NCBI RefSeq assembly: GCF_905163445.1
Contig: NC_053180.1
Location: 13,444,701 to 13,508,700 of the forward strand
Reading direction: 5' to 3'
DNA from: Pararge aegeria
Taxonomy: Eukaryota > Arthropoda > Insecta > Lepidoptera > Nymphalidae
DNA: 64,000 nucleotides
The notes beneath the pieces were generated by a model, which saw only the letters and a list, made by a program, of their open reading frames with translations, had not been told where the DNA came from and made no database searches. This document shows positions 40,430-51,531 of this stretch, one piece after another (position 1 is the stretch's first letter; each line of letters begins with the position of its first letter). Made by a program: the position numbers and the translations under genes.

Positions 40430-41095
40430 TAATTTTATATAATTAAACAACTTTATTGCAGAACATAGGAATCACTTACAGAAAACAGTTACTTAAATAT
40501 ATTATGTGCAAAAGGCTGCCTTATCTCCTAGGCCTATAAAAATTCTCTCTTTCAGGCTAACTAGAGGAATGAGCCAATCGAAATTCAATACAAATAATTA
40601 CATATACAGATATATATTTATTTATTAATAATTATTAATTATTAATTTATTTATTAATATATACACGCTAAAAATAAGACAATAAATATATATACGTAAA
40701 AAAACATACATACACATATAATATACAGTGACAAATAGTATACTGACGCGACTTTTAAAAATCGCCAGGGACTAAGAACCTCGAATGTCATCAAGAAGTG
40801 CATTCCACAGCGTTGCTTTTGAAATAAAGGACTCGGAATAACTGCGAGAGTTACATTTTACTAATCGTAGTATATATTCTCAGGTGGATCGCTGAGAGCC
40901 TTGGGCCAAGCCATGTGCACGGGCCAAGAAATTTGAAGTGTTCTTGGTGGCCAAGGATGAAAGAGAGCATAGTACAGGATACATATACACGACCAAGTGG
41001 AAGCAACTTCAGTTTCTTCTAATACATGATCATATTTTCTGAGGCCAAATATGAATCTAATACATACATTTTGCAGTCTCACTAATACTGTACTA
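40430..41095 (-). mobile_element. LINE 3' end with degenerate ORF2 tail
   Basis: In element (minus) orientation: the frame from 41082 starts MRLQNVCIRFIFGLRKYDHV, a motif typical of the C-terminal part of insect jockey/CR1-like polymerases, then degenerates. A downstream piece around 40865-40745 reads SLAIFKSRVSILF after a frame break, matching the usual LWN-x-L-P-x-x-I-R...S-x-F-K-x-x-V end. The 3' UTR follows, with AGATAAGGCAGCCTTTTGCA (minus) and GCAATAAAGTTGTTTAATTA as the 3' terminus near 40440. It is broken by stops and frameshifts and is a dead copy. Confidence 0.7.
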
Positions 41096-41115
41096 ATAAA
41101 TACTAGAATCTATTA

Positions 41116-41440
41116 TTTACTAGCTGTTGCCCGCGACTTCGTCTGCGTTTGATTTTGTTTTTTGATGTGGTATTAAATTTATTATTATTATTCAGTATCG
41201 CTAAGCTTTAAATGAGGGGTTTGTTGCTCTCCGCTGCGGAGTTCTATCGGTTATAATTTGTCGGAGTTACGGTGTAAAACCGTTAAACGCTTTCATTCCC
41301 ACTTCCAAAGGAACCGAGCATAATGTCGGGATAAAAAGTATCCTATATTTCTTCTAACACTTCCAAGAATATGTGTACAAAGTTTTCCTCGTAACAAACA
41401 AACTCACATTGACATCTATAATATTAGTAGGGATGTTTGC
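41116..41440 (-). mobile_element. Rep-G copy, nearly full length
   Basis: TTTACTAGCTGTTGCCCGCG, ACTTCGTCTGCGTTTGATTT at the left; AAAAGTATCCTATATTTCTT, GAATATGTGTACAAAGTTTT, TAACAAACAAACTCACATTG and ATAATATTAGTAGGGATG at the right. Both ends are recognisable, so this copy defines the family length at about 325 bp. Confidence 0.8.
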
Positions 41441-41444
41441 CTTT

Positions 41445-43090
41445 TAAATTTCCTTAATTTGTGTAAAGATATAACACAGGAAATATATACCCTATTAATA
41501 AACAAAAGATACCCTAGACGGTGGAAAACACTTTAAAGTGGAGGATTTATTTACTTTTAACTACGTAAACTTACACTAATTACGCTCTCTGAGACAGCCA
41601 TAAATAAAGTTTCTTGTTTGCATGTATTTAATATAAAAGTGGGTTCTTATAAATACCCAAAGGAGCAACTGCATTTTCGAGCGAGAAGTCGGAAAATGAG
41701 CTTCTTACTTTTACGTCATAGTTCTAGCACACAGTATAGTAACGAGCTTATATAAAACATGCTTTTGAATTTAAATATATGATTTTAAGTAAAATAATTA
41801 TATACCGACCCTTTTCGTACTCATAATTCCCTTTATTAATGGAGTATTATTGGAGTAGTGACCAACGCAGTTTTTGTCACGCTCTGACATTTGAAAGGTA
41901 CTATCATCGGCATTCACGGCAGGAGTAATTTAGATCTGAAACTATCTTAATGACCCAAGAATCGTTAATTATTAGCGTCTTACAATAACTACCTATTTTA
42001 AGTAAGAGAAATATCAAAGTTGCAACTAAAATTTAAGACTATGCATAACTAAGAGAAACTGAGCGTAATTAGGTAGTTAGTGGTCTCGCCGAGAATGAAA
42101 AAGGGGCACAAAACCAATCTCCTTAAGTCAATGTTTCTTGTTTAACATTTTCTTTTGTTTATTAAACTTTAATAAACAATGTCCCGTTTAAAAGCACAAG
42201 TTGAGATTTAATGAGCTATTACTCAGAGAATTCCCAAGAAAAACTGTCTAGAATTTTGTACTATTTAAATATAAAACTTTAAGAGACACTGTCTCGTGTG
42301 TGTTAAAAATATCTTAGGAAAATAAAATCGTATGTTTTGATATTCAGGAACTATTTGATAGTATCTTCAATCAAGTTAAATAAGGAGGAGATTCTCCTCT
42401 ACACCAAAGCGTGACAAACAATATAATATTATTAATTTATTAATTTATTTAATACCCAGTTTATTAAACTAGGTTTTGTTGTTTAGCATACACCGATAAT
42501 ACGAGCAGGTATTTATATAATATATGCGATTTAATGCGTATTATCGGACAATAATTTCGTACCAACCAATATTAAAATTATTTTCACGTTCAAAATTTTC
42601 CAGTTAAACACGATATTATCAACATTAATTTTATGATATTATTTATGTTTTATTCCAATGAGCCCTTTCGAATTATTTTAAAGGTTATTCAGCGATAAAT
42701 TCACGGGTTTTCCAGAACGTTGATTCTACTGTAAAGGTTTATTTTAAAATTAAGTAATTTTATTTAATATCCGATAGACTCTTATTGCTTGCGATTTATG
42801 AACGAATACATAGAACCGTGTTTCATTTCATTCCATCCGTGAAATAAGGGAAATGCAAAGCAAAAATCTTCGAAGCTAATTTGTAAGGAGAGAGTTGTAC
42901 GAACTTTCCATCACTGTTTTGTTAGTCTTATTTGAAACACGGATTTCGAAAATAACTAGAGGAAGCAAAGTACATATTGTGTTCTTTGAGTGGATTCGTT
43001 CTTTTTATATTTATGATCTTTTAGTTAATTATTCCTTTTCTGTTGCTTTTATACTTGACCAGTACATAGTTTCTACTTGATCAGTCAAAA
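41445..43090. other. No gene recognised
   Basis: About 1.6 kb of AT-rich sequence. The 61-codon frame at 42895-43080 (+) has no support. An AT-only stretch at 42420-42460 repeats AATTTATT. Confidence 0.55.
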
Positions 43091-43094
43091 AAGG

Positions 43095-43295
43095 CCATAG
43101 GCGACGCTGACACATAGTTGCGAAGACAGATTGATGCTTGAGTCCGAAGGTGCTGGAGCGGCGTTTTCGTAGTCCACCTTAACATCCCCAATAGGTGGAG
43201 AAATGCAATCAAGTGAGTCACAGGGAAAAGTATGGAAACGCTATAAAAGTCCAAATATCCAGCAGTAGACATTAAATTATTATGATTATGGTAAT
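43095..43295 (+). mobile_element. RTE-like LINE C-terminal remnant
   Basis: The frame through 43138-43175 reads LSPKVLERRFRSPP, the usual KVLEWRPR segment, followed after stops by a QGKSMETL-type segment (43220-43245) and ATATCCAGCAGTAGACAT, which corresponds to the terminal VQQWTSI codons, then a TTATTATGATTATGGTAATG tail. Order and spacing match the copy at 47.1 kb. It is heavily mutated, with several stops. Confidence 0.6.
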
Positions 43296-43302
43296 GACTA
43301 GG

Positions 43303-43440
43303 CTTTTATTATTCCACTACAAGCAATCTGGCTGCAATTTCACCTAGTGGTAAGTAATAATGCAGTCAGCAGTTAAGATGGGTGGGTTAGTGGACTGTGG
43401 CACTAGACCAGACCAGAGGACATACCAAAAATTGGTAAAC
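43303..43440 (-). mobile_element. SINE-C copy, internally deleted
   Basis: TTATTCCACTACAAGCAATC, GCTGCAATTTCACCTAGTGG, TAAGTAATAATGCAGTC, then a jump to GCACTAGACCAGACCAGAGG. Confidence 0.75.
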
Positions 43441-43444
43441 TTTT

Positions 43445-44185
43445 TTTTCGTCGCAGCTGCCGCAATGACCATTCCATAGCTTGCTCATACTTATATGCTA
43501 TTTTTATAGCTATAGTTTAATTTAAATAAAAATAAAATTATGAGATTTTTATACAGTTAGTTTTTCGCCCTTATAATAGCAGAGCCGACTCTTAAAGATT
43601 TCAAGTAGGGATAGTGACAAATAGTTTGGCACCCGAGCGTTTTGCCTCTCAGTTATTGGCAGGGTTCCAGTTAAAATGGTTTATGGTGTGCTCAATGGTG
43701 GCCATTCCGATAAATATATGACGGTTTTAAGCAATCAAATAAAACTCAACCACCCCTACTTTTTTTCCAACTTTTTTGCGCTCCCTTCGTCGTGCCACCA
43801 ACTCATTCAACCAGCACGGGAAGGAAATGTCATTCCTCGATGTACCACAGTATACGGATGATACTTTTCCGAGCGACTGTCTGCGTACAACTTTTGACAA
43901 GTTCTCCATTGAATTTTTTTTTGCTATTCCACTCAATATGCCCCAACTCACCGCATTCACTCAGCCAAATGCGATTTGCTTGACTCCATGAGGTTTGTAA
44001 CGTGATATTAAACGTAGTTTGGGACTACCAGTCATATTTAAAATATTTTTTTTTGCATTTGTTAGCCATTTAATATTCTTAACGTAGTTTATTAAGCAAC
44101 ACGCTACGATTCTCAAGAGCTGAGCAAACGAAGTAAAAAATGGCCCGTCATGCGACACGATGGGTATAATGTACAAAGCTCAGTA
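43445..44185. other. No gene recognised
   Basis: Four overlapping frames on both strands (43676-43991) encode mutually shadowing peptides without domains. The block at 43770-43980 is GC-richer and may be an unrecognised repeat. Confidence 0.45.
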
Positions 44186-44189
44186 ACGT

Positions 44190-44440
44190 AGAAGTCGCGT
44201 ATTCTAGTGAATAGGACTTCGACTCCATTTTTGGCGGGCCGAGTTCTGTGCTAATTTGTGTGCGTTTTAAACAGTTAAAATATCACATGCTTCAACGGTG
44301 AAGGAAAACATCGTGTAAAAATCTGCATGTCTGAGAGCTCTCCATAAGCGTCATGACTAACGGTCTTAACCCCTTTTCACTGTGGGACCGGTGCCCCGAA
44401 GTGGGCCTGTAATAGGTTTATTTTAGGATGTTGATTATGT
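44190..44440 (+). mobile_element. SINE-A copy
   Basis: TCTAGTGAATAGGACTTCGA, GGCCGAGTTCTGTGC, TGTGTGCGTTTTAAACAGTT, CTTCAACGGTGAAGGAAAAC, ATCTGCATGTCTGAGAGCTC, CTTAACCCCTTTTCACTGTG and GTGGGCCTGTAATAGGTTTA. The B box is damaged. Confidence 0.85.
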
Positions 44441-44469
44441 TCCTCTACTTCTATTCGATGCGGTTCTTT

Positions 44470-44690
44470 ACCATCCTAATAACAAAGACATGCCGTTAAG
44501 CGATTTTGGCGTTCAGGCACAACGCTGCGCGGTAACTAATCAGGGTAAAGCTGCCATATTTAATCGTAACAGGTAAGCCAGCTTATTTGTTACTATTAGA
44601 TACATGTAAAGCTTCTCGGACTGCATTATCAATTAGCCCAGGTAAAATTGGAGTCAAGGCTTAACGTTTAACGGAATCAAAAATAGGTTT
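44470..44690 (+). mobile_element. SINE-C 3' two-thirds, degraded
   Basis: TTACCATCCTAATAACAAAG, ACATGCCGTTAAGCGATTTT, GGCGTTCAGGCACAACG, CAGGTAAGCCAGCTTATTTG, GGACTGCATTATCAATTAGC, GTAAAATTGGAGTCAAGGCT and GGAATCAAAAATAGG keep the SINE-C order. Confidence 0.65.
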
Positions 44691-44694
44691 TACA

Positions 44695-45700
44695 TCCTTT
44701 GAAATGTAGGTATACTTACGCAGTTTCATTTTACATTCTTTTTCCATTTCCCCAACGTTTTCCTCATACGCGTCCCTATTTTCTTTCAAAGTGTTCTACA
44801 TGACTTTCGTTCTCGGTACATCTGCACCCAGCATAATAACTTCCTACAGTGAACGTGCATTGTGTTAGCTTGACAATGAAGTTGAAAACAATACACGGTG
44901 TCAAGGGCGTTCTACGTTATACATGGAGATTTTCTTTATTATGTATATTGTATGCTAGTAGCCCCCCATGACTTAGTCCGCGTGTGAGTCAACCTTAAGA
45001 GATAGAAATATGCTGTAGTGAACATACTTTAGAACTTTTAAAGAGAAACAATTCCTTCATACATTGTTTTGGCATAACTTTAACCGTTTACGCATCGCAC
45101 GCATCGGAAGCACTTAAAATAATTCTTATTCCCGTTAATATTCATTAAACATATTTCATTTATGCACCGCTTCTTTTGTTCGCAGCGTGACTAGTTGTCT
45201 ATTCTATAGCTTTCTTCGAAACATTTTCTATCCAATATTAACGCATTTTCAAAATAAGTACATTCCGAGATCACCTCTACAACCTCAAAAACAATGTGGG
45301 AATGGGTGATAAAGGAGAGGGACTAAATTCTGGGAGGACACCCTTGATATGATGATGATGCTATCGTACTAATAACGGTTACTACTAGCGGTCCCCGCGA
45401 CTTCCACCGCGGGTTTGGTCCACCAATTACTATAAAAAAGACAGATTTTAGTTTCGCCAGCACTTTCTTTCGACAGGGTGTCACTTCGTTATGTCGGTAA
45501 TGTACTTATTATCCAGCGCTGGGCTAACGCCTTGTGTTTCATAGGAGATAGGTAAAAGGATAAAAGTGAAATAGTTGGCCTAGATTTTAGGTTTCGTTAA
45601 CGAGTTAAAGGCCTTAAGTCGAATAATGATTTTGAATCTCTACTTTGCAACAAAAGGGAGTAAGGTCATCCAATATGTTTTTTACGCATTCAAATAAATA
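44695..45700. other. No gene; two Rep-G end motifs
   Basis: GCTAGTAGCCCCCCATGACT (44953-44972) and TACTAGCGGTCCCCGCGACT (45384-45403) are diverged Rep-G ends. Nothing else is supportable. Confidence 0.45.
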
Positions 45701-45711
45701 ATTCAGTCTAA

Positions 45712-45934
45712 GACTCATCATCATAATTATCATCTGATCGGTTGATACTGATGATGAGGTTGATTGATACTATGATGCTAAATGATGATAAGTTAAACAG
45801 CCTCTGTGATGGCATGGTTTTCCTCTTAGAATAAGAAGGGTTTCGGTAGTCCACCTCGTTGCCTAAGTGCGGATAGGTAGAACATATGAAGAACAAGCAT
45901 TCAGCTTTTCAATCGAAATTTTCCTTCACCATTA
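45712..45934 (-). mobile_element. SINE-A 3' part, interrupted
   Basis: CATCATCATAATTATCATCT at the left, then TCTTAGAATAAGAAGGGTTT, GGTAGTCCACCTCGTTGCCT, AAGTGCGGATAGGTAG and TTTTCCTTCACC at the right edge. The 5' third continues at 46205. Confidence 0.75.
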
Positions 45935-46204
45935 TCATCATCATAAATAGCCTATAATAGTCCAATGCTAGACTAAAGGCCTCTCCTAACGGAAGGCTTT
46001 TCCCATAATCACCACGCTCGATCAACTTGCAACTTCAACTGGCACGCAACTTGCCAGACGGGCTGGTGATTATAAAGGATTCTTGCCAGACGGGCAGTAT
46101 ATAGCAGTAGTAGCACAGATGACTACTGGCTTCTGTTATATTCTAATAGTCACCTTGTACGACACCTACGGGTAGGTGACGAGTTTATTCTGGTCTGCAC
46201 ACTG
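45935..46204 (-). mobile_element. Rep-E copy inserted in SINE-A
   Basis: ATTATCATCATCATAAATAG, TGCTAGACTAAAGGCCTCTC, CCCATAATCACCACGCTCGA, AGCAGTAGTAGCACAGATGA, GTACGACACCTACGGGTAGG and TTCTGGTCTGCACACTGTAC. It carries an internal duplication: TTGCCAGACGGGC occurs at about 46051 and again at about 46083. Confidence 0.75.
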
Positions 46205-46312
46205 TACCAAGTGATATATTTTAGTCGCTCAAAACACACATAACTCCGAAAATTTAGGGGCCGATAGGAAAGGGAAGCCGATGCCTTACCTACTAGGCTA
46301 TTACTGCTCCAG
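46205..46312 (-). mobile_element. SINE-A 5' part, continuation
   Basis: AGTGATATATTTTAGTCGCT, CAAAACACACATAACTCCGA, AAATTTAGGGG and the head inverse CCTACTAGGCTATTACTGCT complete the element begun at 45712. Confidence 0.75.
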
Positions 46313-46482
46313 ATATATAATTAACGACATTAAATACTATGATTATAAACCTTAATTTGTTTGAAATCATTGGAAATAATAAAAGACACCTTAATTTAGT
46401 GTAATAATTCATATTGAAGAATAATGTTAATAACGTTTAGAGGTATTCTAAATTATTTGATTTTCATAAAGCACTAAAAAAA

Positions 46483-46625
46483 TGAATGAATACACACATA
46501 CTATACACTTTTAATAGTAGAAAAAAGTAGTTACAGAGATATACACATGGAGCAAGAGAGTACAATTTGGTGGCCTTATCGCTACATAGCCATTTCTTCC
46601 AGGTAACCAAGTAACCATAGAAAAG
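46483..46625 (-). mobile_element. LINE-L 3' end
   Basis: ATGAATGAATACACACATAC, GTAGTTACAGAGATATACAC, ACAATTTGGTGGCCTTATCG, CTACATAGCCATTTCTTCC and AGGTAACC. It is closest to the 18.8 kb copy (GGTGGCC rather than GGCGGCC). The 103-codon frame at 46464-46775 (-) lies over it and is not a gene. Confidence 0.85.
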
Positions 46626-46629
46626 GTGG

Positions 46630-47015
46630 TGGAATAAATGAGAAATAAACATTACCCAAAAACATGAATATAATGTATAACTAGAATATATACGTATGTA
46701 TTTATATATATATATAAATAAGTTAAAAAATATAAAAGAAGTAGAACTAGTAACTAGTAGAAGTTTAACTGGCATTGCTCACCAGCAAACTATAATGGAC
46801 ACTCCATAACGGCCGAGTGCTGTGCAATTACTCACACATGCTCCGAATTTCAGTCCTAACTTACCGTACAAACAGCGTGCGGCATAAATTGGGTAACGGA
46901 ATTAACTGGCGCAACATTTTTGGGGTTTATTTTTTTAACATTATATGCGTCCTTGCCGTTAGACTCTTTTAGTTATGAAAACTAGCGTAACATAACATTA
47001 TTTTATGTGGGTGCA
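46630..47015. other. No feature recognised
   Basis: AT-rich sequence with a short TA run at 46700-46720. Confidence 0.5.
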
Positions 47016-47362
47016 AGGTCTACGTGATCAAATCAGAAATGAGAAGATGCTTACAAGAACTAGAGTTGCTGAGATATTTCAGCGAGTCCGAAGCTGAAGT
47101 GGTAATTACCGGGACGCAGAGCTCGGAGAACCGATAGACTTTGGGGTCTCAAGGTGCTGGAATAGTGACCCCGCACGGGCAAATGCAGCATTGGTCGGCC
47201 CCTAACGAAGTGGACAGACAGCATCAAACGAGCCTCAGCGGCCCGGTTGATGAGTTGCAACTGAGCTGGAAACAAGCGACCAAGGACCGCGGATTTTGGA
47301 ACTCCCTACAAAAGACCTATGCCCCGCAGTGGACATCAATCAATTGAAGTGATGGTGATGAT
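47015..47362 (+). mobile_element. RTE-like LINE C-terminus and 3' end
   Basis: Frame pieces LRDQIRNE (47020-47045), a broken middle with RTDRLWGLKVLE-type sequence (47125-47165), then an open 68-codon stretch (47141-47347) whose end reads KDRGFWNSLQKTYAPQWTSI followed by TGA. This is the classic terminal segment of a lepidopteran RTE-like reverse transcriptase. A GTGATGGTGATGATGACG tail follows the stop. The upstream part has stops and frame shifts; the endonuclease and catalytic domains are absent, so it is a 5'-truncated dead copy. Confidence 0.8.
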
Positions 47363-47364
47363 GA

Positions 47365-48320
47365 CGGGTGTTAGGTGAAAATACGTTTTTAACCACTGAA
47401 GATAATCAATGAGCACTTCCTATGACTTTACCTACGTCCATAACAATGGTACACATATAACTAAATTGTCAGGTGAAAATGGAGAAAGTTAGCACATTTA
47501 TATTATATCTGTTAATTTAATTAGATTTAATGAGAATATAAATATAATGCCTAACTTTTACCAGTTAACGAAACTCACCTCCAAATCAAAATGAAATTAT
47601 ATTTATGTCAATGTATTATAAACAAAATTATAATCATATTACATTTATCGTGTACGAAAAGCAATTACAAAAAAAAATATATTTGTAAAGTATAGATAAT
47701 AAAATGAAAATTACGCTGGGAATTACGAATTCCCTCAACACATCAACATTTTTACACAAAAAGGGCGTTAATTTAGTAGATACCCACAGACCCGTTGAAG
47801 CTGAAATTAATTGAGTTTATTGATAGACTATCTATCTGTTCGGTTGAAAGGCTGTTCATTCATTAAAATTCGGTTCACCGTAAAATTAATTGCATACGAC
47901 GAAATGGTAGCGTAAAACGAATAAAATATCCAATATCATTCGTTTATAGGATAATTTTTAAATGACTGCCAAAGATGCTTTTTTATCTCTTAAACCAGTA
48001 GCTTCAGTGAAAGCTTTAAAGTTGGGTTAATCTATTTAATGTATGTGGACTTGTCAAACTATATCGCTAGGTTGAGGACATATATGCAAAATAATACATT
48101 TACACTAATGCCGATGTGACGTTTGTTAACATCAAAACTTACACTAACTGATCGAAGTTAGTCTGATCGAACTTAAATTTACCTAGCAAGTAGTTCAAGT
48201 TCCAAAGCAGAAAAACTTAAAATATTCATGTGGAGCGTGCCGTTTCAGTTTTTAACTGAGGTATATTATAATATTCTTGTCTCGCATATAAAAAAGGTGA
48301 TATTAAAATTAACTGTCGTA
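47365..48320. other. No feature recognised
   Basis: AT-rich sequence with no frame or repeat accepted. Confidence 0.5.
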
Positions 48321-48334
48321 CTAAAATATCATCA

Positions 48335-48486
48335 TCAGACCACTGCAAAAGAAAAGGCGGTCAAAATGCTGACAGCCTTACCCTTTGAATTGCAAGTCAA
48401 ATCTGTTGTCAAGGTGAACTTCCTGAGAACTCGAAGAGACGGAAGCACTGACCTCGTCCGACGACGCTTCCTGGAGCACAAACGTA
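48335..48486. other. Coding-like GC-richer island, both strands open
   Basis: On the plus strand the 116-codon frame (48228-48578) has an even, hydrophilic middle (KAVKMLTALPFELQVKSVVK, then FLRTRRDGSTDLVRRRFLEH) and AT-biased ends; AAAC|GTAAAA at 48482 could be a donor. On the minus strand the same DNA reads EASSDEVSASVSSSSQEVHL between TTTGTGCTCCAG (acceptor-like, 48474-48485) and AAAGGGTAAGG (donor-like, about 48377-48387). One of the two could be a small exon. Strand and reality are undecided. Confidence 0.25.
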
Positions 48487-48582
48487 AAACTTTTTTCTAT
48501 ATTTTCATACAGGTACCTAAATTAACGAGATTAGATTTATTTAAATCAGATACGACTGAGATCGATCAGACACGATAAAAGT

Positions 48583-48798
48583 GGTGATAGCGACTTGGGT
48601 AGGAGTTAGCACGTAGCTCTAACTTTTCTAAATGATGTGTGTTTTAAGTAATTAAAAGATCACTTGCTTGCATAATGTTCTCCAAGGTGAGTCTCCCAAT
48701 ACGTATTGGGCCAGCGTGGTGTTTGGACTACGGCCTTAACTCCTTCTCATTCATTGTGGGAGGAGACCCGTGCTCTGTAGTAGACCGATTGATGTGAT
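48583..48798 (+). mobile_element. SINE-A copy
   Basis: Head AAGTGGTGATAGCGACTTGG, GCTCTAACTTTTCTAAATGA, GTGTGTTTTAAGTAATTAAA, then GGGCCAGCGTGGTGTTTGGA, CTACGGCCTTAACTCC, GTGGGAGGAGACCCGTGCTC. The B box and the CATGCCTGAGAG block are deleted. Confidence 0.85.
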
Positions 48799-48802
48799 GA
48801 AA

Positions 48803-49022
48803 TCAGATACTAGCTGCTGCCCGCGTTCTTCGCCTGTTTATTACGGTTTTTTTTTTAAATCACAACCGCTTGTTTTCCCGCGAATGAAAAATTCCGTTCT
48901 ATCAACTAACTCTGTGCCAAATATGAAGTATTTCATATTTTTTAAGATCGGTTGTAGGTAATTAGTAAGGACAAGGGGGAAGGACAAACAAAACACACTT
49001 TCGCATTCATAATATTAATAAG
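48803..49022 (-). mobile_element. Rep-G copy, diverged
   Basis: ATACTAGCTGCTGCCCGCGT at the left and ACACTTTCGCATTCATAATA, TTAATAAG at the right, with TTCTATCAACTAACTCTGTG inside. It directly follows the SINE-A tail. Confidence 0.7.
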
Positions 49023-49024
49023 TT

Positions 49025-50010
49025 GCAATTTTCAAATATAATGTTCTCCTTTTTAAAGTAATTTGTGAAGAATTTAAGTAGTCGACGGCGTACATTATTT
49101 TTTTAAATATCTTTATTAAAGGGTTTTGACCTAGATTTGGAATATAATATAATTATATAATAGTAATAGTTTTTATTTCGTTAAAAGTACAATGTTTTTT
49201 TCTAAAATTACTCTGGGCCCCAAACTAAGATATCCCGTGTCTTGGGGGTCAACAAAACAACAAAATATTAGTATAAATAAAAATAGAAAACTATAAAACA
49301 ACCAAAACATCAATAATGTCTTTATATCGTTTAGTTTTTTTTACCCCAAAAGTGTAATAAGATAACTTTAATATTCTTTTTGCCTGGGAAATCTGAAATA
49401 TGGTCAAACACAAAATATATTATTTTCGCTTTAAAGAACTACATAGAATATTATTTTTTTATTTTATTTCAACTTAATTTAGCAGCACTCAGCACCTTAA
49501 AGAAAAGTTATTGTATACTTTATCTGAATCAACTTCAATTGTTGTATAAAGGCCATTTTACGATACTATGTAACAACTGAATCTGAAAGTGAGCGCATAA
49601 AGACAGAGATTGAGCGAGAGATGATAAAGCTATAGATAGCCAAATCAAGAAACTTCTATATTAGTTGAAGGTGGTGCTTTAGTTAAAAGCAGAAAAATTT
49701 ACAATTCAACGGCTAAATTCCTTTGACTTGGTAAAGTCAATTTCTCTCTTAATTAAAGTCTGGTACAATAATTTGAATATGAATAACAAAAGTCATTAGA
49801 CTTAACATAAATTACTATCTGTATTTTATTATAAAAAGTTGGTCTACACAGTCTGCAAATGTCTTGAAAAATCTCTTTGTATATTATGAATATTCAAAAG
49901 AAAGGTATCTTGAGTGGTATCTTGAAACTAAGTTTCATTTTTCCATCGTCTGTTTCAATGTTTGTGTTGACTTTGGTGTAAATATTATTAAGTATTTAAA
50001 AACGTAGGTA
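49025..50010. other. No feature recognised
   Basis: AT-rich sequence. GGGCCCCAAACTAAGATATC at 49215-49234 is a lone GC-richer spot. Confidence 0.5.
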
Positions 50011-50014
50011 CTTC

Positions 50015-50163
50015 TACTTTTTTTGATCATGACGATGCAGTCAGGTTAACCTGTTATGGCATAGTATTCAGAAATTTTAATTTCCAAAATTTCTCCTACC
50101 TGGGACCAAACCCAAGGCCTCCCAATTACACTTCAGCGCTTACCACTGCACCAAGAATGTCGA
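50015..50163 (-). mobile_element. SINE-C copy, degraded
   Basis: GATGCAGTCAGGTTAACCTG, AGAAATTTTAATTTCCAAAA, GGGACCAAACCCAAGGCCTC (B box inverse, damaged) and the head inverse CTTACCACTGCACCAAGAAT. Confidence 0.6.
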
Positions 50164-50324
50164 AAAAGCTATTCAAAAATTTTGAAAAGAAACGAAAAAT
50201 GTAAACAGCGGTTTACAAAACAAAAAGAAAAACTTTAATTTTCGTCAATACCGATTTTTTGCAGTTGCTTAGTAATTTGTGCTTTCTGGAGACACACATA
50301 ATATACAAAAGAAAAATATAATAA

Positions 50325-50583
50325 ATTTAATAATAAATAATTTATATACTACGACAACGCACACATCGCCATCTAGCCCCAAAGTAAGCGTAGCTTGTGT
50401 TATGGGTACTGAGATGTCTGATGAATATTTTTAGGAATAATATACATTAATACTTATAATATACATTTAAACACCCAGACACTGAAAAACATTCATGCTC
50501 ATCACACAAACATTTTCCAGGAATCGAACCCGCGGCATTGGACTCAGAAAGCAGGGTCGCTGCAAAATGCGCCAGTCGGCTGT
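50325..50583 (-). mobile_element. SINE-B copy, nearly full length
   Basis: ACTACGACAACGCACACATC, GCCATCTAGCCCCAAAGTAA, GCGTAGCTTGTGTTATGGGT, ACCCAGACACTGAAAAACAT, CTCATCACACAAACATTTTC, the B-box inverse GAATCGAACCC and the head inverse AAATGCGCCAGTCGGCTGTC. A 7-bp deletion (GTTGTGG) precedes the B box. Confidence 0.9.
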
Positions 50584-50589
50584 CAAAAT

Positions 50590-51525
50590 ATCCTAATCAT
50601 TCGGAAAATTTGTAATATTAACGCGGACATAGTCGCGCATTATCCCAGCGGTGTTGTAGTTTATGCATTAAAGAACAACGTTTCTTTCAAAACATACGGT
50701 GTATCTTCTGAGTATACGAGAATAAGTTTAACAATAGCTTCAATTCTAGCAACATAACTAGCTTTTAGCAACAAAATTATGCTCTGTTACCCTGCACAAG
50801 TTTGCTAAGTGTAATTGACTTCTGCTACTATTGCGTTACTTTTAGCGTTATTGCCTTTTTATCTGTGAGCATTGTATGAACCAACGTTACGAGTTGCATT
50901 GTTCGAATGAATTCATGTGTAGGTTGGTATTATTCCTCTACACTTCACCCTTTAACTTGAGTTTAAGTCTAGACGAAATTAATCGTAAAAAAAACGAATT
51001 TAGTCTAAAATAATAAATTTAGTTTTTAATTACTGAGCTGATGATGAATGTTTTTTTTTTTTATTTTGCGTCGTTGTTTGTTTAAGTTATACCTAATTCA
51101 CCTCTTTTTAAAACGACAAATTAATAACATAATAGGTATGTCTATGACTCTTCAAGCAAAATATATGAAAGTAGGGTTCTGTAGTATTGCCATAGCGCGC
51201 TCTTTAGGTAGTGCATTTCATATTAATTACATCGGACATTTTAGAGGTTATGAAATCAAAATGTATAAAAACAGTGTAATGATCTTCAATAAACGGGACT
51301 TTCTAATGCAAAGAGGGATAAAAGTTTTTTTTATAATCGGACAGATTAACAACACAAAAGTTATAAATATATGTTATTCCTGACTTTATCGTTAGATACT
51401 ATACCTCATATACCTACAATGCAAAGGTATGTATCAATAACCTAAAGAACCAACCCAATTATTGACAACAGACTTCATTATAACTTTTATTTTAAAATGA
51501 TGCCAATTTCGTTGCCATTTATTAT
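50590..51525. other. No gene recognised
   Basis: The 111-codon frame at 51048-51383 (+) is rich in Ile/Phe/Lys/Tyr from AT bias and starts in a T run. It shows no domain and is not called. Confidence 0.5.
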
Positions 51526-51531
51526 TGACAT

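Noticed and set aside
43676..43991. Overlapping frames on both strands as a small gene
   Set aside because: The frames shadow each other and none has a domain, a splice signal or a distinct codon pattern.
46464..46775. 103-codon minus-strand frame
   Set aside because: Lies over a LINE-L 3' untranslated end and AT-rich flank.
51048..51383. 111-codon plus-strand frame
   Set aside because: Starts in a poly-T run; composition explained by AT bias; no domain.
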